Below, piece by piece: positions 31,798-40,236 of a stretch of DNA of 64,000 nt. The notes under the pieces were generated by a model. That model had not been told where the DNA came from and did no database searches. It was given only the letters and a program-made list of their open reading frames with translations. The translations under genes were made by a program, and so were the position numbers. Source of the DNA: Micromonospora antibiotica (GTDB taxonomy: Bacteria; Actinomycetota; Actinomycetes; Mycobacteriales; Micromonosporaceae); assembly GCF_017599305.1 (NCBI RefSeq), contig NZ_JAGFWR010000018.1:1-64000 (forward strand). The letters are read 5' to 3'. The first letter of the stretch is position 1, and each line of letters begins with the position of its first letter.

Positions 31798-32832
31798 TCA
31801 GTATGTCGGCCCCGGGTTGACTTCGGACGCCGGGCTGTTGACTATCCGTGCCTGTTGCAGGTGGAGCGTCCGGTACGCCTGGGGGGTCAGCTGATGGGCG
31901 GCCCGGAAGGCGCGACTGAAGTGCGCCTTGTCCCGGAAACCCCAGCGGGCGGCGATGGCCTGGACCGGCCGGTGCGCCAGCGCGGGATCGGCCAGGTCCC
32001 GCCGGCAGCGCTCCAACCGCAGTTCCCGGATGTACGCCGCCACCGTGGTCTGTTCCGCCTCGAAGAGCCGGTGCAGGCTCCGTACGGAGACGTGGTGCGC
32101 CTCGGCGATGGTGGCGGGGGTCAGCCCGGCGTCGCCCAGCCGACGTCGGGCGTACGCCCGCACCTGGGCGAGCAGCGCCTGACGGCGTACCTCGCGGGGC
32201 AGCTCGTCCTCGGCGACCAGGTACCGGCCCAACATGGTGGAGACCAGGTCCAGCGCCACCCCGCCCAGCCGTTCGGCGTCGGCCTGCCGGTACTGCTCGG
32301 GGTACGAGGTGATCCGGGTCAGGTACTGGGCGACCAGCGCGCCGATGCCCTCGCTGGCCGACATCCGGCCGGCCAGCAGCGGTGTGAGCCGATCCGGGGT
32401 CAGCGGGATCGACCCGTACGGGATCAGGGCGACGATCGAGGCGGCGTGCTCCGCGCCGTTGCCGTCGCCGAGGTGGCTCACCTCGTGCGGCCGGGAGCCG
32501 TCGTAGAAGGTGAACTCGCCCGCGCCCAGGCGGCTCTCCCGCCCGGCCTGCCCGGCGATGCCGGTGCCGTTGGTGGTGAGGGCGAGCATGTGGAAGTCCA
32601 CCTCGGTACGCCGGACCAGCTTCGCGGTGCGGACCGCCTCCAACGACGGGTAGCGGTACCGCACCAACTGGAGCGGACCCAGTTCGACGAACTCGGCGCG
32701 GGCCCGGAAGTCGTGCTGGTGCGCGGAGCGGATCCGCAACGGCGCGGCGGTCCGGGCGACCAGGTCCAGCCACATCCCGAACCGTTCCGTCGGTGGCAGT
32801 TGTTCGGTGTCGATCACTGTGCGGTGCACCAT
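31798..32832 (-). CDS. AraC family transcriptional regulator
   Basis: The 344-residue regulator has an AraC-binding-like N-terminal domain (about 1-200; FGMWLDLVARTAAPLRIRSA, DFHMLALTTNGTGIAGQAGR, FYDGSRPHEVSH) and a C-terminal double helix-turn-helix (about 225-325). The first HTH is TPATIAEAHHVSVRSLHRLF and the second includes VQAIAARWGFRDKAHFSRAF with the usual AraC/XylS ending LTPQAYR. The N-terminal domain resembles that of the NonF/FeaR-like actinobacterial group, whose ligands are mostly unknown. No target gene is obvious; the plus-strand topoisomerase converges on it. The start at 32832 has no strong competing start. Confidence 0.9.
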   Translation of the reverse strand: MVHRTVIDTEQLPPTERFGMWLDLVARTAAPLRIRSAHQHDFRARAEFVELGPLQLVRYRYPSLEAVRTAKLVRRTEVDFHMLALTTNGTGIAGQAGRESRLGAGEFTFYDGSRPHEVSHLGDGNGAEHAASIVALIPYGSIPLTPDRLTPLLAGRMSASEGIGALVAQYLTRITSYPEQYRQADAERLGGVALDLVSTMLGRYLVAEDELPREVRRQALLAQVRAYARRRLGDAGLTPATIAEAHHVSVRSLHRLFEAEQTTVAAYIRELRLERCRRDLADPALAHRPVQAIAARWGFRDKAHFSRAFRAAHQLTPQAYRTLHLQQARIVNSPASEVNPGPTY

Positions 32833-32900
32833 GTCCGGCCTCCCCGTCGGCGGGCATCACCCCACCATTGTGGACGAAGAGCCCACCCCGCGTGCACCCA

Positions 32901-32982
32901 GCAAGATCATGCTGCTTCCTGGTTGTAGTGGCCTCCGGGCGTGGCGATGCCACTACAACCATGTTCGAGCGTGACCTTGAGG
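32901..32982. repeat. 82-bp dispersed palindromic element, copy 2
   Basis: This is the second copy of the element at 7127-7208. Its stem is longer, with GGTTGTAGTGGC at 32921-32932 perfectly paired to GCCACTACAACC at 32949-32960 around a 16-base loop. It lies upstream of the AraC gene, about 70 bases from its start, and as in copy 1 it is flanked by two minus-strand genes and has the same orientation. Confidence 0.87.
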
Positions 32983-33093
32983 CAGGAACCCGCGTACGCG
33001 CGGTGCGGTCGGCGCGGGTCGACGACGCTGACGACAGCGCGGGCCGGGCCAGCCTGACGGCGGCCCGGCCCGTAGCCGTACGCGGTGCGGTGT

Positions 33094-33597
33094 TCAGTCG
33101 TTGAGGACCTGGGAGAGCCGGTCGCGGAACCTGCGCTCCGAATCGCTGACCTGGTCGCCGCCGATGCCGAGCAGCCCCCCGCTGGACGCCGCCCCGACCA
33201 CCTGCTCGGCGATCTCCACCAGCCAGTGCCGGTAGGCCCCGCCCTCGCCCTCGTCGACCTTGGCGGCCAGCAGGGCGGCCGCCTCCCCGGCCCGGACCAG
33301 CACGTCGTCGATGAGCGCCTGCGGATCGGCCGGCGAGATGACCGGCAACTCCTCGCCGGCCTCCGGGTCGCCCACCCGGGACACGATCTCCCCGGCGACG
33401 GCGGCGACCAGCGGGCTGGCCGACTCCCGGCCGGCGGAGATGGTCTCCAGCCCGGCCGCGTTCTCGGCCCGGGTCCGCCGGGCGCCGTCCGACTCGGCGG
33501 CGCTCGCCGCGGTCAGGACCGACTGCGGCAGGCCGACCAGCAGCCCCCACTCCTCGTCGGAGAACCCGAACCCGGTGTACGCCGGCTGTTCGATCAC
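33094..33597 (-). CDS. hypothetical protein, conserved-looking
   Basis: The 167-residue protein is soluble, acidic and mostly helical by appearance, with EEWGLLVGLPQSVLTAASAA near the N-terminus and LIDDVLVRAGEAAALLAAKV followed by AYRHWLVEIAEQVVGAASSG later. The C-terminal part, GGLLGIGGDQVSDSERRFRD, could be an amphipathic helix. The look recalls tellurite-resistance TerB-like all-helical proteins, but that is only a resemblance. The start at 33597 has a GAGAGGGGC purine stretch upstream. Nothing nearby explains its job. Confidence 0.7.
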   Translation of the reverse strand: MIEQPAYTGFGFSDEEWGLLVGLPQSVLTAASAAESDGARRTRAENAAGLETISAGRESASPLVAAVAGEIVSRVGDPEAGEELPVISPADPQALIDDVLVRAGEAAALLAAKVDEGEGGAYRHWLVEIAEQVVGAASSGGLLGIGGDQVSDSERRFRDRLSQVLND

Positions 33598-33667
33598 GAC
33601 TGAGCCCCTCTCGGTTGTTTCCCCTGTGCCCCTCGCACGGGTGCACCGCGCGAAGGCATTCCTGCGG

Positions 33668-33779
33668 CACCGCCACCACCCGGCCGCGCCACCACCACTC
33701 CGGCGGCCACACCGCCACCACCCGGTCGCGGCACGGCACCGGGTCGTCCGGGCGGGGCAACGGCACCGGGTCGCCCGGG
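33668..33779. repeat. two short direct-repeat pairs in a GC-rich spacer
   Basis: A 21-base unit beginning CACCGCCACCACCCGG occurs at 33668-33688 and 33710-33730 (one mismatch). A 20-base unit beginning ACGGCACCGGGTCG occurs at 33733-33752 and 33760-33779 (one mismatch). They fill the spacer between the RecQ stop and the hypothetical gene upstream; no gene is seen. Confidence 0.75.
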
Positions 33780-33784
33780 TCAGG

Positions 33785-35416
33785 CTAGTCCAGCGTCAGC
33801 AGACCCTGTTCGGACACCACGCGCACGGAGAGCGTCTTGTAACCCACCTCGTCGAAGAGCACCGTCATCCGGTCGTCCTCGTAGTTGAGGACCAGGCCGG
33901 GGCCCCACTCGGGGTGCCGGACCTGGCTGTGCACCGGGAAAGGGCCGACCGCGCCGTCGTTGGCGACGCTGGTGCCGGCGTGGCAGTTGTCGCAGTGCCC
34001 GCAGATGTGCGACATCTGCTCACCGAAGTAGGCCAGCAGCACCTGCCCCCGGCAGCCCGTGGTCTCGGCGAACGCCCGCATCATGTCGGTACGGGACCGG
34101 GTCACGGTCTGCTGCCGTTCCGCCTCGGCCAGGGCCGCCGCGCCGGCCGCCGCCGCGGTGGGGGCGTAGCGCGGGGCACCGATCTTCTGCCCGGCCCGGG
34201 GCTCGGCCGCGCCGATCTGCTCCAGCAGGGCCAGGTACTGGCCGAGCTTGCGCGGCCCGAGGCCGGTCGACTCGCGCAGCGCCTTCTTGGTGGCCGGTCG
34301 ACGACGCAGCAGCGCGGCGAGGTCCCGCAGCTCGGTCTCGTCGGGTAGGCCGCCGGAGAAGTAGCGTTGCAGGCCGACGTCCTCGGCCCGCCACAGCAGC
34401 AGCACCCGGGCCGGCGCACCGTCACGCCCGGCCCGGCCGATCTCCTGGAAGTAGCTGTCCGGCGAGTCGGGCAGCGCCATGTGCACCACCCAGGCGATGT
34501 TGGGCTTGTCGATGCCCATGCCGAACGCCGAGGTCGCCACCATGATCGGCACCTGGTCGGCGAGGAACGCCTCGTGCAGCCGGTGCCGGGCGGCGGTGGG
34601 CATCCCGCCGTGGTAGAACTCCGCCGGGTATCCGGCGGTGGTCAGTCGCTCGGCCAACTCCTCGGCGGCCCGCCGGGTCGGCACGTAGATGATGCCGGGT
34701 CGTTCGTCGTCGCGCAGCAGCGCGATCAGCCGTCGCCAGCGGTAGTCGTCGGTCGGGCAGTGGGCGACCTCGACGAACAGGTTCGGCCGGTCCAGCCCGG
34801 AGACCACCACCTCGGGGTCGCGCAGCCGCAGCCGGGCGATGATGTCGTCGCGTACCGGCGGGGAGGCGGTGGCGGTCAACGCCACCACCGGCGGGCGGCC
34901 GAGACCGTCGATCAGGTGGCCCAACGCCAGGTAGTCGGGGCGGAAGTCGTGCCCCCACGCCGAGATGCAGTGCGCCTCGTCGATCGCCACCAGGGCCGGC
35001 TCCAGCGACCGCACCTCGGCCATCCGGTCGGGGTTGGCCAGCGCCTCCGGGGTGATGAAGAGGAACTCCGCCCGCCCCTGCCGGATCTCGGTGATCGCCT
35101 CGGCCTGCTGGGCCGCGCTCTCGTCGGAGCTGATCCGCACCGCGCGCAGCTCGGGCCGCTGGCGTTCGTTGAGCGCGGCGATCTGGTCCTGCTGGAGGGC
35201 CAGCAGGGGGGAGATCACCACCGTCGGCCCGGGGATCAGGCTGGCCGGGATCTGGTAGATCGCCGACTTGCCGGCTCCGGTGGGGAGTACCACCAGGGCG
35301 TCGCGTCGTTTCATCACCGCGCGCATGGCGGCGAGCTGGTTGGGCCGCAGCGCTTTCCAGCCGAACAGGCTGCGCGCCGCGCGGCGCAACGTCGTCGAGT
35401 GCATGGACAGCTTCAT
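33785..35416 (-). CDS. RecQ-family DNA helicase with C-terminal DUF3553 domain
   Basis: The 543-residue protein is an ATP-dependent 3'-5' helicase. The motor shows LRPNQLAAMRAVMKRRDALV, the Walker A VLPTGAGKSAIYQIP, the DEAH box AIDEAHCISAWGHDFRPDY, VALTATASPPVRDDI and SYFQEIGRAGRDGAPA. A shortened RecQ zinc site follows (CRGQVLLAYFGE, then CGHCDNC near residue 480). The HRDC domain of E. coli RecQ is missing; instead residues about 495-540 (VHSQVRHPEWGPGLVLNYED, VLFDEVGYKTLSV) form a DUF3553-like small beta domain. It would act in recombinational repair. The start is either ATG 35416 or ATG 35404. Confidence 0.9.
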   Translation of the reverse strand: MKLSMHSTTLRRAARSLFGWKALRPNQLAAMRAVMKRRDALVVLPTGAGKSAIYQIPASLIPGPTVVISPLLALQQDQIAALNERQRPELRAVRISSDESAAQQAEAITEIRQGRAEFLFITPEALANPDRMAEVRSLEPALVAIDEAHCISAWGHDFRPDYLALGHLIDGLGRPPVVALTATASPPVRDDIIARLRLRDPEVVVSGLDRPNLFVEVAHCPTDDYRWRRLIALLRDDERPGIIYVPTRRAAEELAERLTTAGYPAEFYHGGMPTAARHRLHEAFLADQVPIMVATSAFGMGIDKPNIAWVVHMALPDSPDSYFQEIGRAGRDGAPARVLLLWRAEDVGLQRYFSGGLPDETELRDLAALLRRRPATKKALRESTGLGPRKLGQYLALLEQIGAAEPRAGQKIGAPRYAPTAAAAGAAALAEAERQQTVTRSRTDMMRAFAETTGCRGQVLLAYFGEQMSHICGHCDNCHAGTSVANDGAVGPFPVHSQVRHPEWGPGLVLNYEDDRMTVLFDEVGYKTLSVRVVSEQGLLTLD

Positions 35417-35532
35417 CGAGGGCCGGAGGTACCCGGGGGCATCGATGCCGAAACCGCTCCCACCGGATCGGACCCACCGCCCACGGGGGCCGGTACGTCG
35501 CAGGTCAGGCGTCGTGACCGGGCGCGCACGCG

Positions 35533-35586
35533 CGATCGACCACGGGTCACCGACGGCGGTGTGCGTCGGTGACCCGTGGTCGATCG
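35533..35586. terminator. 23-bp perfect hairpin after the F420 oxidoreductase gene
   Basis: CGATCGACCACGGGTCACCG plus ACG (35533-35555) pairs without mismatch with 35564-35586 around an eight-base loop. It starts 18 bases past the stop of the minus-strand LLM gene. There is no U-tract, as is common in high-GC actinobacteria. It also lies upstream of the RecQ gene and would insulate it from read-through. Confidence 0.85.
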
Positions 35587-35604
35587 TGGTCGGTGGGGGA
35601 GGGG

Positions 35605-36555
35605 TCAGCGGAGGTGGGGGAGCACCTCACGCTGGTAGAGGTCGAACAGGCCCTGCCAGTGCGGGCCGGCGTTGCCCACGTAGACCTCGTCGAAGCCGGC
35701 CTTGGCGTACCGGTCGATCATCTCGAGGTGGGCGTCGGCGCTGTTGCCGCAGACGAAGCCCTGCCGCACCTGCTCCGGGGTGACCAGTTGGGCCGCCTGC
35801 TCGAAGTGCCGGGGGGAGGGCAGCACCTGGGACAACTCGCCCGGCACCCCGGCGTTGGGCCACGTCTCGTACGCGATCCGGGCGCCCTCGTCCTCGGTGT
35901 CGGCGTACGCGGCCTTGAAGCCGGCCTGGCACGGCTTGTCGCCGCCGCCGTTGTCCCGGAACCGGCTGACCAGGTCGCCGTCGGGCATCATGCTCACGTA
36001 GCCGTCGCCGATCCGGGCGGCCAGGTCGACGGCCTTGGGTCCGAAGCCGGAGACGTACACCGGCGGGGGTGTGTCGGGCAGCGTGTAGATGCGGGCGTGC
36101 TCCACCGTGTAGTGCCGGCCGTGGTGGTTGACGAAGTCGCCCCGCCACAGCTCCCGCAGCACCGCGACGGCCTCCTCCAGCATGTCCAGCCGGACGTCGG
36201 TCTGCGGCCAGGCGTCGCCGAGGATGTGCTCGTTGAGCGCCTCGCCGGTGCCGACGCCGAGGACGAACCGGCCGGAGTGCATGACGGCGCTGGTCGCCGC
36301 GGCCTGCGCCAGTACCGCCGGGTGGATGCGGACCGTGGGGCAGGTCACCGCCGTGCTCACCGGTAACGAGGTGACCTGGCTCAGCGCTCCGATGACGGAC
36401 CAGACGAAGGGGCTCTGCCCCTGGGCGTCCGTCCACGGGTGGTAGTGGTCGGAGATCCACAGTGCCTGGAAACCGGCCCGCTCGGCCCCCCGGGCCTGCT
36501 CCAGCAGTTGCGCCGGGGTGAACTCCTCACTGGACAGGAAGTAACCGATCTTCAT
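35605..36555 (-). CDS. F420-dependent LLM-class oxidoreductase (TIGR03557-like)
   Basis: The 316-residue protein is a luciferase-like TIM-barrel oxidoreductase of the F420-dependent glucose-6-phosphate-dehydrogenase-related group. It begins KIGYFLSSEEFTPAQLLEQA, with ALWISDHYHPWTDAQGQSPF near residue 32, STAVTCPTVRIHPAVLAQAA near 67, and the cofactor-binding GRFVLGVGTGEALNEHILGD near 95. The related mycobacterial enzymes use coenzyme F420; the substrate here is unknown. The ATG at 36555 is the family start. It is followed by a perfect hairpin and preceded, on the same strand, by a small membrane-protein gene. Confidence 0.9.
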   Translation of the reverse strand: MKIGYFLSSEEFTPAQLLEQARGAERAGFQALWISDHYHPWTDAQGQSPFVWSVIGALSQVTSLPVSTAVTCPTVRIHPAVLAQAAATSAVMHSGRFVLGVGTGEALNEHILGDAWPQTDVRLDMLEEAVAVLRELWRGDFVNHHGRHYTVEHARIYTLPDTPPPVYVSGFGPKAVDLAARIGDGYVSMMPDGDLVSRFRDNGGGDKPCQAGFKAAYADTEDEGARIAYETWPNAGVPGELSQVLPSPRHFEQAAQLVTPEQVRQGFVCGNSADAHLEMIDRYAKAGFDEVYVGNAGPHWQGLFDLYQREVLPHLR

Positions 36556-36633
36556 GGTGTCCCCTCGCCGGGACGCCGCCGGGTGCGGCGTGACCTCCGC
36601 TAGCGGTACCCCGGGTGGTGGGGGATCAGTCGG

Positions 36634-36759
36634 TCAGCGGCGGCCGAACATGGCGCGGATCGCGGCCAGCAGCAGCAACCCGCCGACCACCAGGCCGAGC
36701 AGGCGTACGCCGGGGATGTCGGCCGGTGAGGTGGCGTCGGCGAGCGGCGGCAGGTCCAT
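36634..36759 (-). CDS. 41-residue single-pass membrane peptide
   Basis: The short frame from ATG 36759 encodes a polar start (DLPPLADATSPADIPG), one hydrophobic helix (VRLLGLVVGGLLLLAAIRAM) and a basic end (FGRR). It has the orientation of a single-pass membrane peptide with its C-terminus in the cytoplasm. It lies upstream of the LLM gene on the same strand and is divergent from the GH3 gene. No family is recognised; the coding call rests on its helix and its clean spacing. Confidence 0.5.
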   Translation of the reverse strand: MDLPPLADATSPADIPGVRLLGLVVGGLLLLAAIRAMFGRR

Positions 36760-36798
36760 CCCCGCACTGTCGCATGCCGCCCCGACCGACGCCAGACA

Positions 36799-36825
36799 GT
36801 AACAGTAAGGTTTATTGACTATTAC
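36799..36825. promoter_or_regulatory. 27-bp imperfect dyad upstream of the GH3 gene
   Basis: In an AT-rich patch unlike its surroundings, GTAA-C-AGT-A-A on the left mirrors T-G-ACT-A-TTAC on the right, so 8 of the outer 10 positions per arm are symmetric. It lies about 75-100 bases before the chosen GH3 start and on the upstream side of the divergent small membrane gene. It fits a sugar-responsive GntR- or ROK-type operator, but the regulator is not in view. Confidence 0.5.
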
Positions 36826-36898
36826 GTCGCCCGGTGTGACCATGGCAGCACCGCGACGGCACCGGGCCGTCGACACGCGACGGGGGTACCGGGGCCGG

Positions 36899-38386
36899 AT
36901 GAACGAGCGCAACCTGGCGGGGCTGGCCGCCACCGTCCTGCAACCCGGCTTCGTCGGCACCACCCCGCCCGACTGGGTCTGCCGGTGGCTCGCCGACGGG
37001 CTCGGCGCGGTGGTGCTGTTCGCCCGCAACGTCGTCGACCCCGAGCAGGTGGCCGCGCTCACCGCGACGCTGCGCGCCGAGCGCCCCGACGTGCTGGTGG
37101 CCATCGACGAGGAGGCCGGCGACGTCACCCGGATCGAGTCCGGCCGGGGCAGCTCCCGACCCGGCAACCTCGCCCTCGGCGCCGTCGACGACCCCGCCCT
37201 CACCGAGGAGGTGGCCCGCGACCTCGGTGTCGAACTCGCCGACCTCGGCATCACCCTCAACTACGCGCCGGACGCCGATGTCAACATCAACCCGGCCAAC
37301 CCGGTGATCGGGGTGCGTTCCTTCGGCGCCGACCCGCAGCTGGTGGCCCGGCACACCGCCGCCTGGGTACGCGGCCTCCAGTCCGCCGCGGTGGCCGCCT
37401 GCGCCAAGCACTTCCCCGGCCACGGCGACACCCGGGTCGACTCCCACCACGACCTGCCCCGGATCGCCGCCAGCCGGGCCCGGCTCGACGCCGGCGAGCT
37501 GGTCCCCTTCCGGGCCGCCGTCGCCGCCGGGGTGCAGGCGGTGATGACCGGGCACCTGCTGGTCCCCGCCCTCGACCCCGACCTGCCGGCCACCCTCAGC
37601 CCCCGCATCCTCGGTGACCTGCTCCGCGAGGAACTGGGCTTCTCCGGCGTGGTGGTCACCGACGCGGTGGAGATGCGCGCCGTCGCCGACCGGTACGGCT
37701 TCGCCGGCACCGCCGTACGGGCCCTCGCCGCCGGAGCGGACGCGATCTGCGTCGGCGGCGAACGCGCCGACGAGGCCACCGCCCGCTACCTGCGCGACGC
37801 GATCGTGGCCGCGGTCCTCGCCGGTGAGCTGCCCGAGGAACGCCTCGCCGAGGCCGCCAAGCGGGTCGGTCAGCTCGCCGAGTGGAGCACCGCCGCCCGC
37901 GCCGGCCGGCCCGCCCACGCCCCGCGCCCCGCCGACGGCTCACCGGTCGGCCTGACCGCCGCCCGGCGGGCGCTGCGGGTCAGCGGCGACGCGGTCGGCC
38001 GGCTGCCGTTGACCGCCGCCGCGCACGTGGTCGAGTTCGCCGCGCCACACAACATCGCGATCGGCGCGGAGACCCCGTGGGGGCTCGGGGCACCCCTGGC
38101 CGACCTGATTCCCGGCACCACCACCGTCCGGCTCACCGAGGCCGACCTGCCTGCCGACCCGACCGCCGCGGCGGCCGGCCGACCGCTGGTGCTGGTGGTA
38201 CGGGACCTGCACCGGCACCCCTGGATGCGGGCCGCGGTCGACCGGGCGTTGGACACCCGGCCGGACGCCGTCGTGGTCGAACTGGGCCTGCCCGAGCTGG
38301 TCACCGGCGGGCTGCACCTGGCCACCCACGGCGCGACCCGGGCCGCCGCCCGGGCCGCCGCCGAACTGCTCACCGGAGCCCGCTGA
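36899..38386 (+). CDS. GH3 family beta-N-acetylglucosaminidase (NagZ-like)
   Basis: The 495-residue protein has a GH3 TIM barrel with the NagZ-type catalytic loop KHFPGHGDTRVDSHHDLP, whose His/Asp dyad marks N-acetyl-beta-glucosaminidases, and the nucleophile in SGVVVTDAVEMRAVADRYG. NVVDPEQVAALTATL and AIDEEAGDVTRIESG are further barrel blocks. A second alpha/beta domain follows from about residue 330. No signal peptide is seen, so it probably trims imported muropeptides or chitobiose in the cytosol. The ATG at 36899 matches the family start; an ATG at 36842 and a TTG at 36815 also lie in frame. An upstream dyad suggests repression by a sugar-sensing regulator. Confidence 0.88.
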   Translation: MNERNLAGLAATVLQPGFVGTTPPDWVCRWLADGLGAVVLFARNVVDPEQVAALTATLRAERPDVLVAIDEEAGDVTRIESGRGSSRPGNLALGAVDDPALTEEVARDLGVELADLGITLNYAPDADVNINPANPVIGVRSFGADPQLVARHTAAWVRGLQSAAVAACAKHFPGHGDTRVDSHHDLPRIAASRARLDAGELVPFRAAVAAGVQAVMTGHLLVPALDPDLPATLSPRILGDLLREELGFSGVVVTDAVEMRAVADRYGFAGTAVRALAAGADAICVGGERADEATARYLRDAIVAAVLAGELPEERLAEAAKRVGQLAEWSTAARAGRPAHAPRPADGSPVGLTAARRALRVSGDAVGRLPLTAAAHVVEFAAPHNIAIGAETPWGLGAPLADLIPGTTTVRLTEADLPADPTAAAAGRPLVLVVRDLHRHPWMRAAVDRALDTRPDAVVVELGLPELVTGGLHLATHGATRAAARAAAELLTGAR

Positions 38387-38406
38387 CCCGGCCCCGCCGG
38401 CCCGCC

Positions 38407-38427
38407 CCGGCGGCCTGACGCCGCCGG
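38407..38427. terminator. hairpin between convergent genes
   Basis: CCGGCGGC and GCCGCCGG pair perfectly around a five-base loop, 20 bases after the GH3 stop. The rest of the 120-base spacer is GC-rich, with CGGTTCAGCGG occurring twice, and holds no gene. Confidence 0.65.
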
Positions 38428-38506
38428 CCCGGCCCCGCCGACCCTCCCCGCCGAACCACCCGGCCGAACCGCCGGTTCAGCGGCCAGGCCGGTCGGCCCC
38501 GGCGGT

Positions 38507-39733
38507 TCAGCGGGCCGCCGGTTCCCCCTGGTCGGTGAGCCGGTCCAGCTCGGCCAGCAACCGGTCCACCTCGTCGAGGGTGTTGTAGTGGTAGACGCTC
38601 GCCCGGACGGCACCGCCGCTGTCGCGCCACCCGAGCGCCTGGAAGTACTCGTAGGCGTAGTAGTCGCCGCTGGACAGGCAGAGCCCGGCGGCGCCGAGCG
38701 CGGCGGCCAGCCCGGCCGGCGTCCACCCGGCCAGCCGGAACGACACCGTCGGGCAGCGGCGTGCCCCGGCCGGCAGGACGGTCACCGCCGGGCGGGCGGC
38801 CAGCCCGGCGGCCAGTCGGGCGAAGACCGACCCCTCGTGCGCCTGGGCGGCGGCCAGGCCGGCCCGGATCCGCGACCGGCGGTCCCCGGTCGCCGTCGGG
38901 TCCAGCCCGGCCAGGTGGTCGACGGCGGCGGCCACCCCGGCGAGCAGCGGGAAGCTCGGGGTGCCGGCCTCGAACCGGTCGGGCACCGCGTCGGAGGAGG
39001 GGATCAGCTTGGCCGGGTGCAGCCCCGCCCAGCGGGCCGGGTCGGCCACCACCGCCCCCAGGTGCGGCCCGGACCACTTGTAGGCGCTGGTGACCAGGAA
39101 GTCGGCACCCGAGGCGGCCAGGTCGGTCGGACCGTGCGGCACCGAGTGCACCCCGTCCACACAGACCAGCGCGCCGACCGCGTGTGCCGCCGCGGCGATC
39201 GCCGCCACGTCCGGCATGGTGCCGGTGGCGTTGCTGCCGGCGGTCACCGCGACCAGCCGGGTCCGCTCGCCGACCAGGTCGGTGAACTGCCCGGCGGGCA
39301 GTTCACCGGTGCCCGGGTCGAACTCCGCCCAGCGGACGGTCGCCCCCGCCGCCTCGGCCGCCTGCACCCAGGGCCGCACGTTGGCGTCGTGGTCGAGCCG
39401 GGAGACCACCACCTCGTCCCCGGGACCCCAGTCCGCACCCAGCGTCCGGGCCAGGGTGTACGTCAGCGTCGTCGCGCTCGACCCCAGCACCACCCCCTCC
39501 GGTGCGCCGCCGAGCAGATCGGCCACCGCCGTGCGGGCCTGCGTCACCAGCTCCAGCGAACGCCGGCCGGGCACGGAGGCGGTGCTGCGGTTGCCCACCG
39601 CGAGGCGCATGGCGTCGGCCACCGCGTCGATCACCGGTTGCGGGGTCTGGGTGCCACCGGCACCGTCGAAGTGGGCGAAGCCCTCGGCGAGCGCGGGGTA
39701 CGCGGCCCGGGTCCGGGTGATGTCGATCGGCAT
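38507..39733 (-). CDS. cysteine desulfurase-like class V aminotransferase
   Basis: The 408-residue enzyme is a fold-type I PLP protein of the SufS/CsdA-like group (TIGR01976-type). It begins TRTRAAYPALAEGFAHFDGA with GGTQTPQPV, has VVVSRLDHDANVRPWVQAAE, the cofactor Asp/His pair LVCVDGVHSVPHG, and the PLP lysine in SAYKWSGPHLGA. At the place where SufS has RTGHHC the sequence reads SSGDYYAYEYF, so the catalytic cysteine of true desulfurases appears to be absent; the activity may be a related lyase or aminotransferase reaction. The ATG at 39733 gives normal length. It stands alone. Confidence 0.82.
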   Translation of the reverse strand: MPIDITRTRAAYPALAEGFAHFDGAGGTQTPQPVIDAVADAMRLAVGNRSTASVPGRRSLELVTQARTAVADLLGGAPEGVVLGSSATTLTYTLARTLGADWGPGDEVVVSRLDHDANVRPWVQAAEAAGATVRWAEFDPGTGELPAGQFTDLVGERTRLVAVTAGSNATGTMPDVAAIAAAAHAVGALVCVDGVHSVPHGPTDLAASGADFLVTSAYKWSGPHLGAVVADPARWAGLHPAKLIPSSDAVPDRFEAGTPSFPLLAGVAAAVDHLAGLDPTATGDRRSRIRAGLAAAQAHEGSVFARLAAGLAARPAVTVLPAGARRCPTVSFRLAGWTPAGLAAALGAAGLCLSSGDYYAYEYFQALGWRDSGGAVRASVYHYNTLDEVDRLLAELDRLTDQGEPAAR

Positions 39734-39814
39734 GCCGGGACCCTAGCCCGCCCGCCACCAGGCCGGAGATCCACCCGGGTGGTGGGCTGGGCCACGTCTC
39801 GTACCCTTGGTGGG

Positions 39815-40177
39815 GTGACGAAGCGAAGCGCCACCGCCCCCACCCCCCTCCGTCGGACCGCCGGCCTGCTGGCCGGCCTGGCGCTCGGCGTGGCCGTGCT
39901 GGCCGGATGCAGCTCGGACGGCGCCGACACCGACTGCGGGCTGGACGCCTGCACGGTCACCTTCGACCGGGGTGTCGACGCCCGCGCCTCCATCCTCGGC
40001 GTCGAGGCGAAGCTGATCGGCGCGCAGGGTGACCAGGTCACCGTCGAGGTGGCCGGCGAGCAGCTCTCGTTGACCATCGGCCAGCAGGCCACCGAGGTGG
40101 GCGGTTTCGCGGTCACCCTGGACAGCGTCACCGACCAGCAGGTGCAGATCCGGGTGTCGCGCAACGCCGGCAGCTGA
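39815..40177 (+). CDS. small lipoprotein
   Basis: The 120-residue product has a basic N-terminus, a hydrophobic segment and a lipobox, LGVAVLAGC, so the protein is probably lipidated at Cys30 and anchored outside the cell. The mature part begins SSDGADTDCGLDACTVTFDR and is rich in short beta strands with glutamine and valine (VTVEVAGEQLSLTIGQQATE). Two cysteines near the mature N-terminus may form a disulphide. The GTG at 39815 is used because the upstream frame is antisense to another gene. The function is unknown. Confidence 0.8.
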   Translation: MTKRSATAPTPLRRTAGLLAGLALGVAVLAGCSSDGADTDCGLDACTVTFDRGVDARASILGVEAKLIGAQGDQVTVEVAGEQLSLTIGQQATEVGGFAVTLDSVTDQQVQIRVSRNAGS

Positions 40178-40236
40178 CCTGCCCCGGGCCGGCGGCACCA
40201 CGTTTGGGGATCTTCCCGAACGGAGATTGTGGGCCC

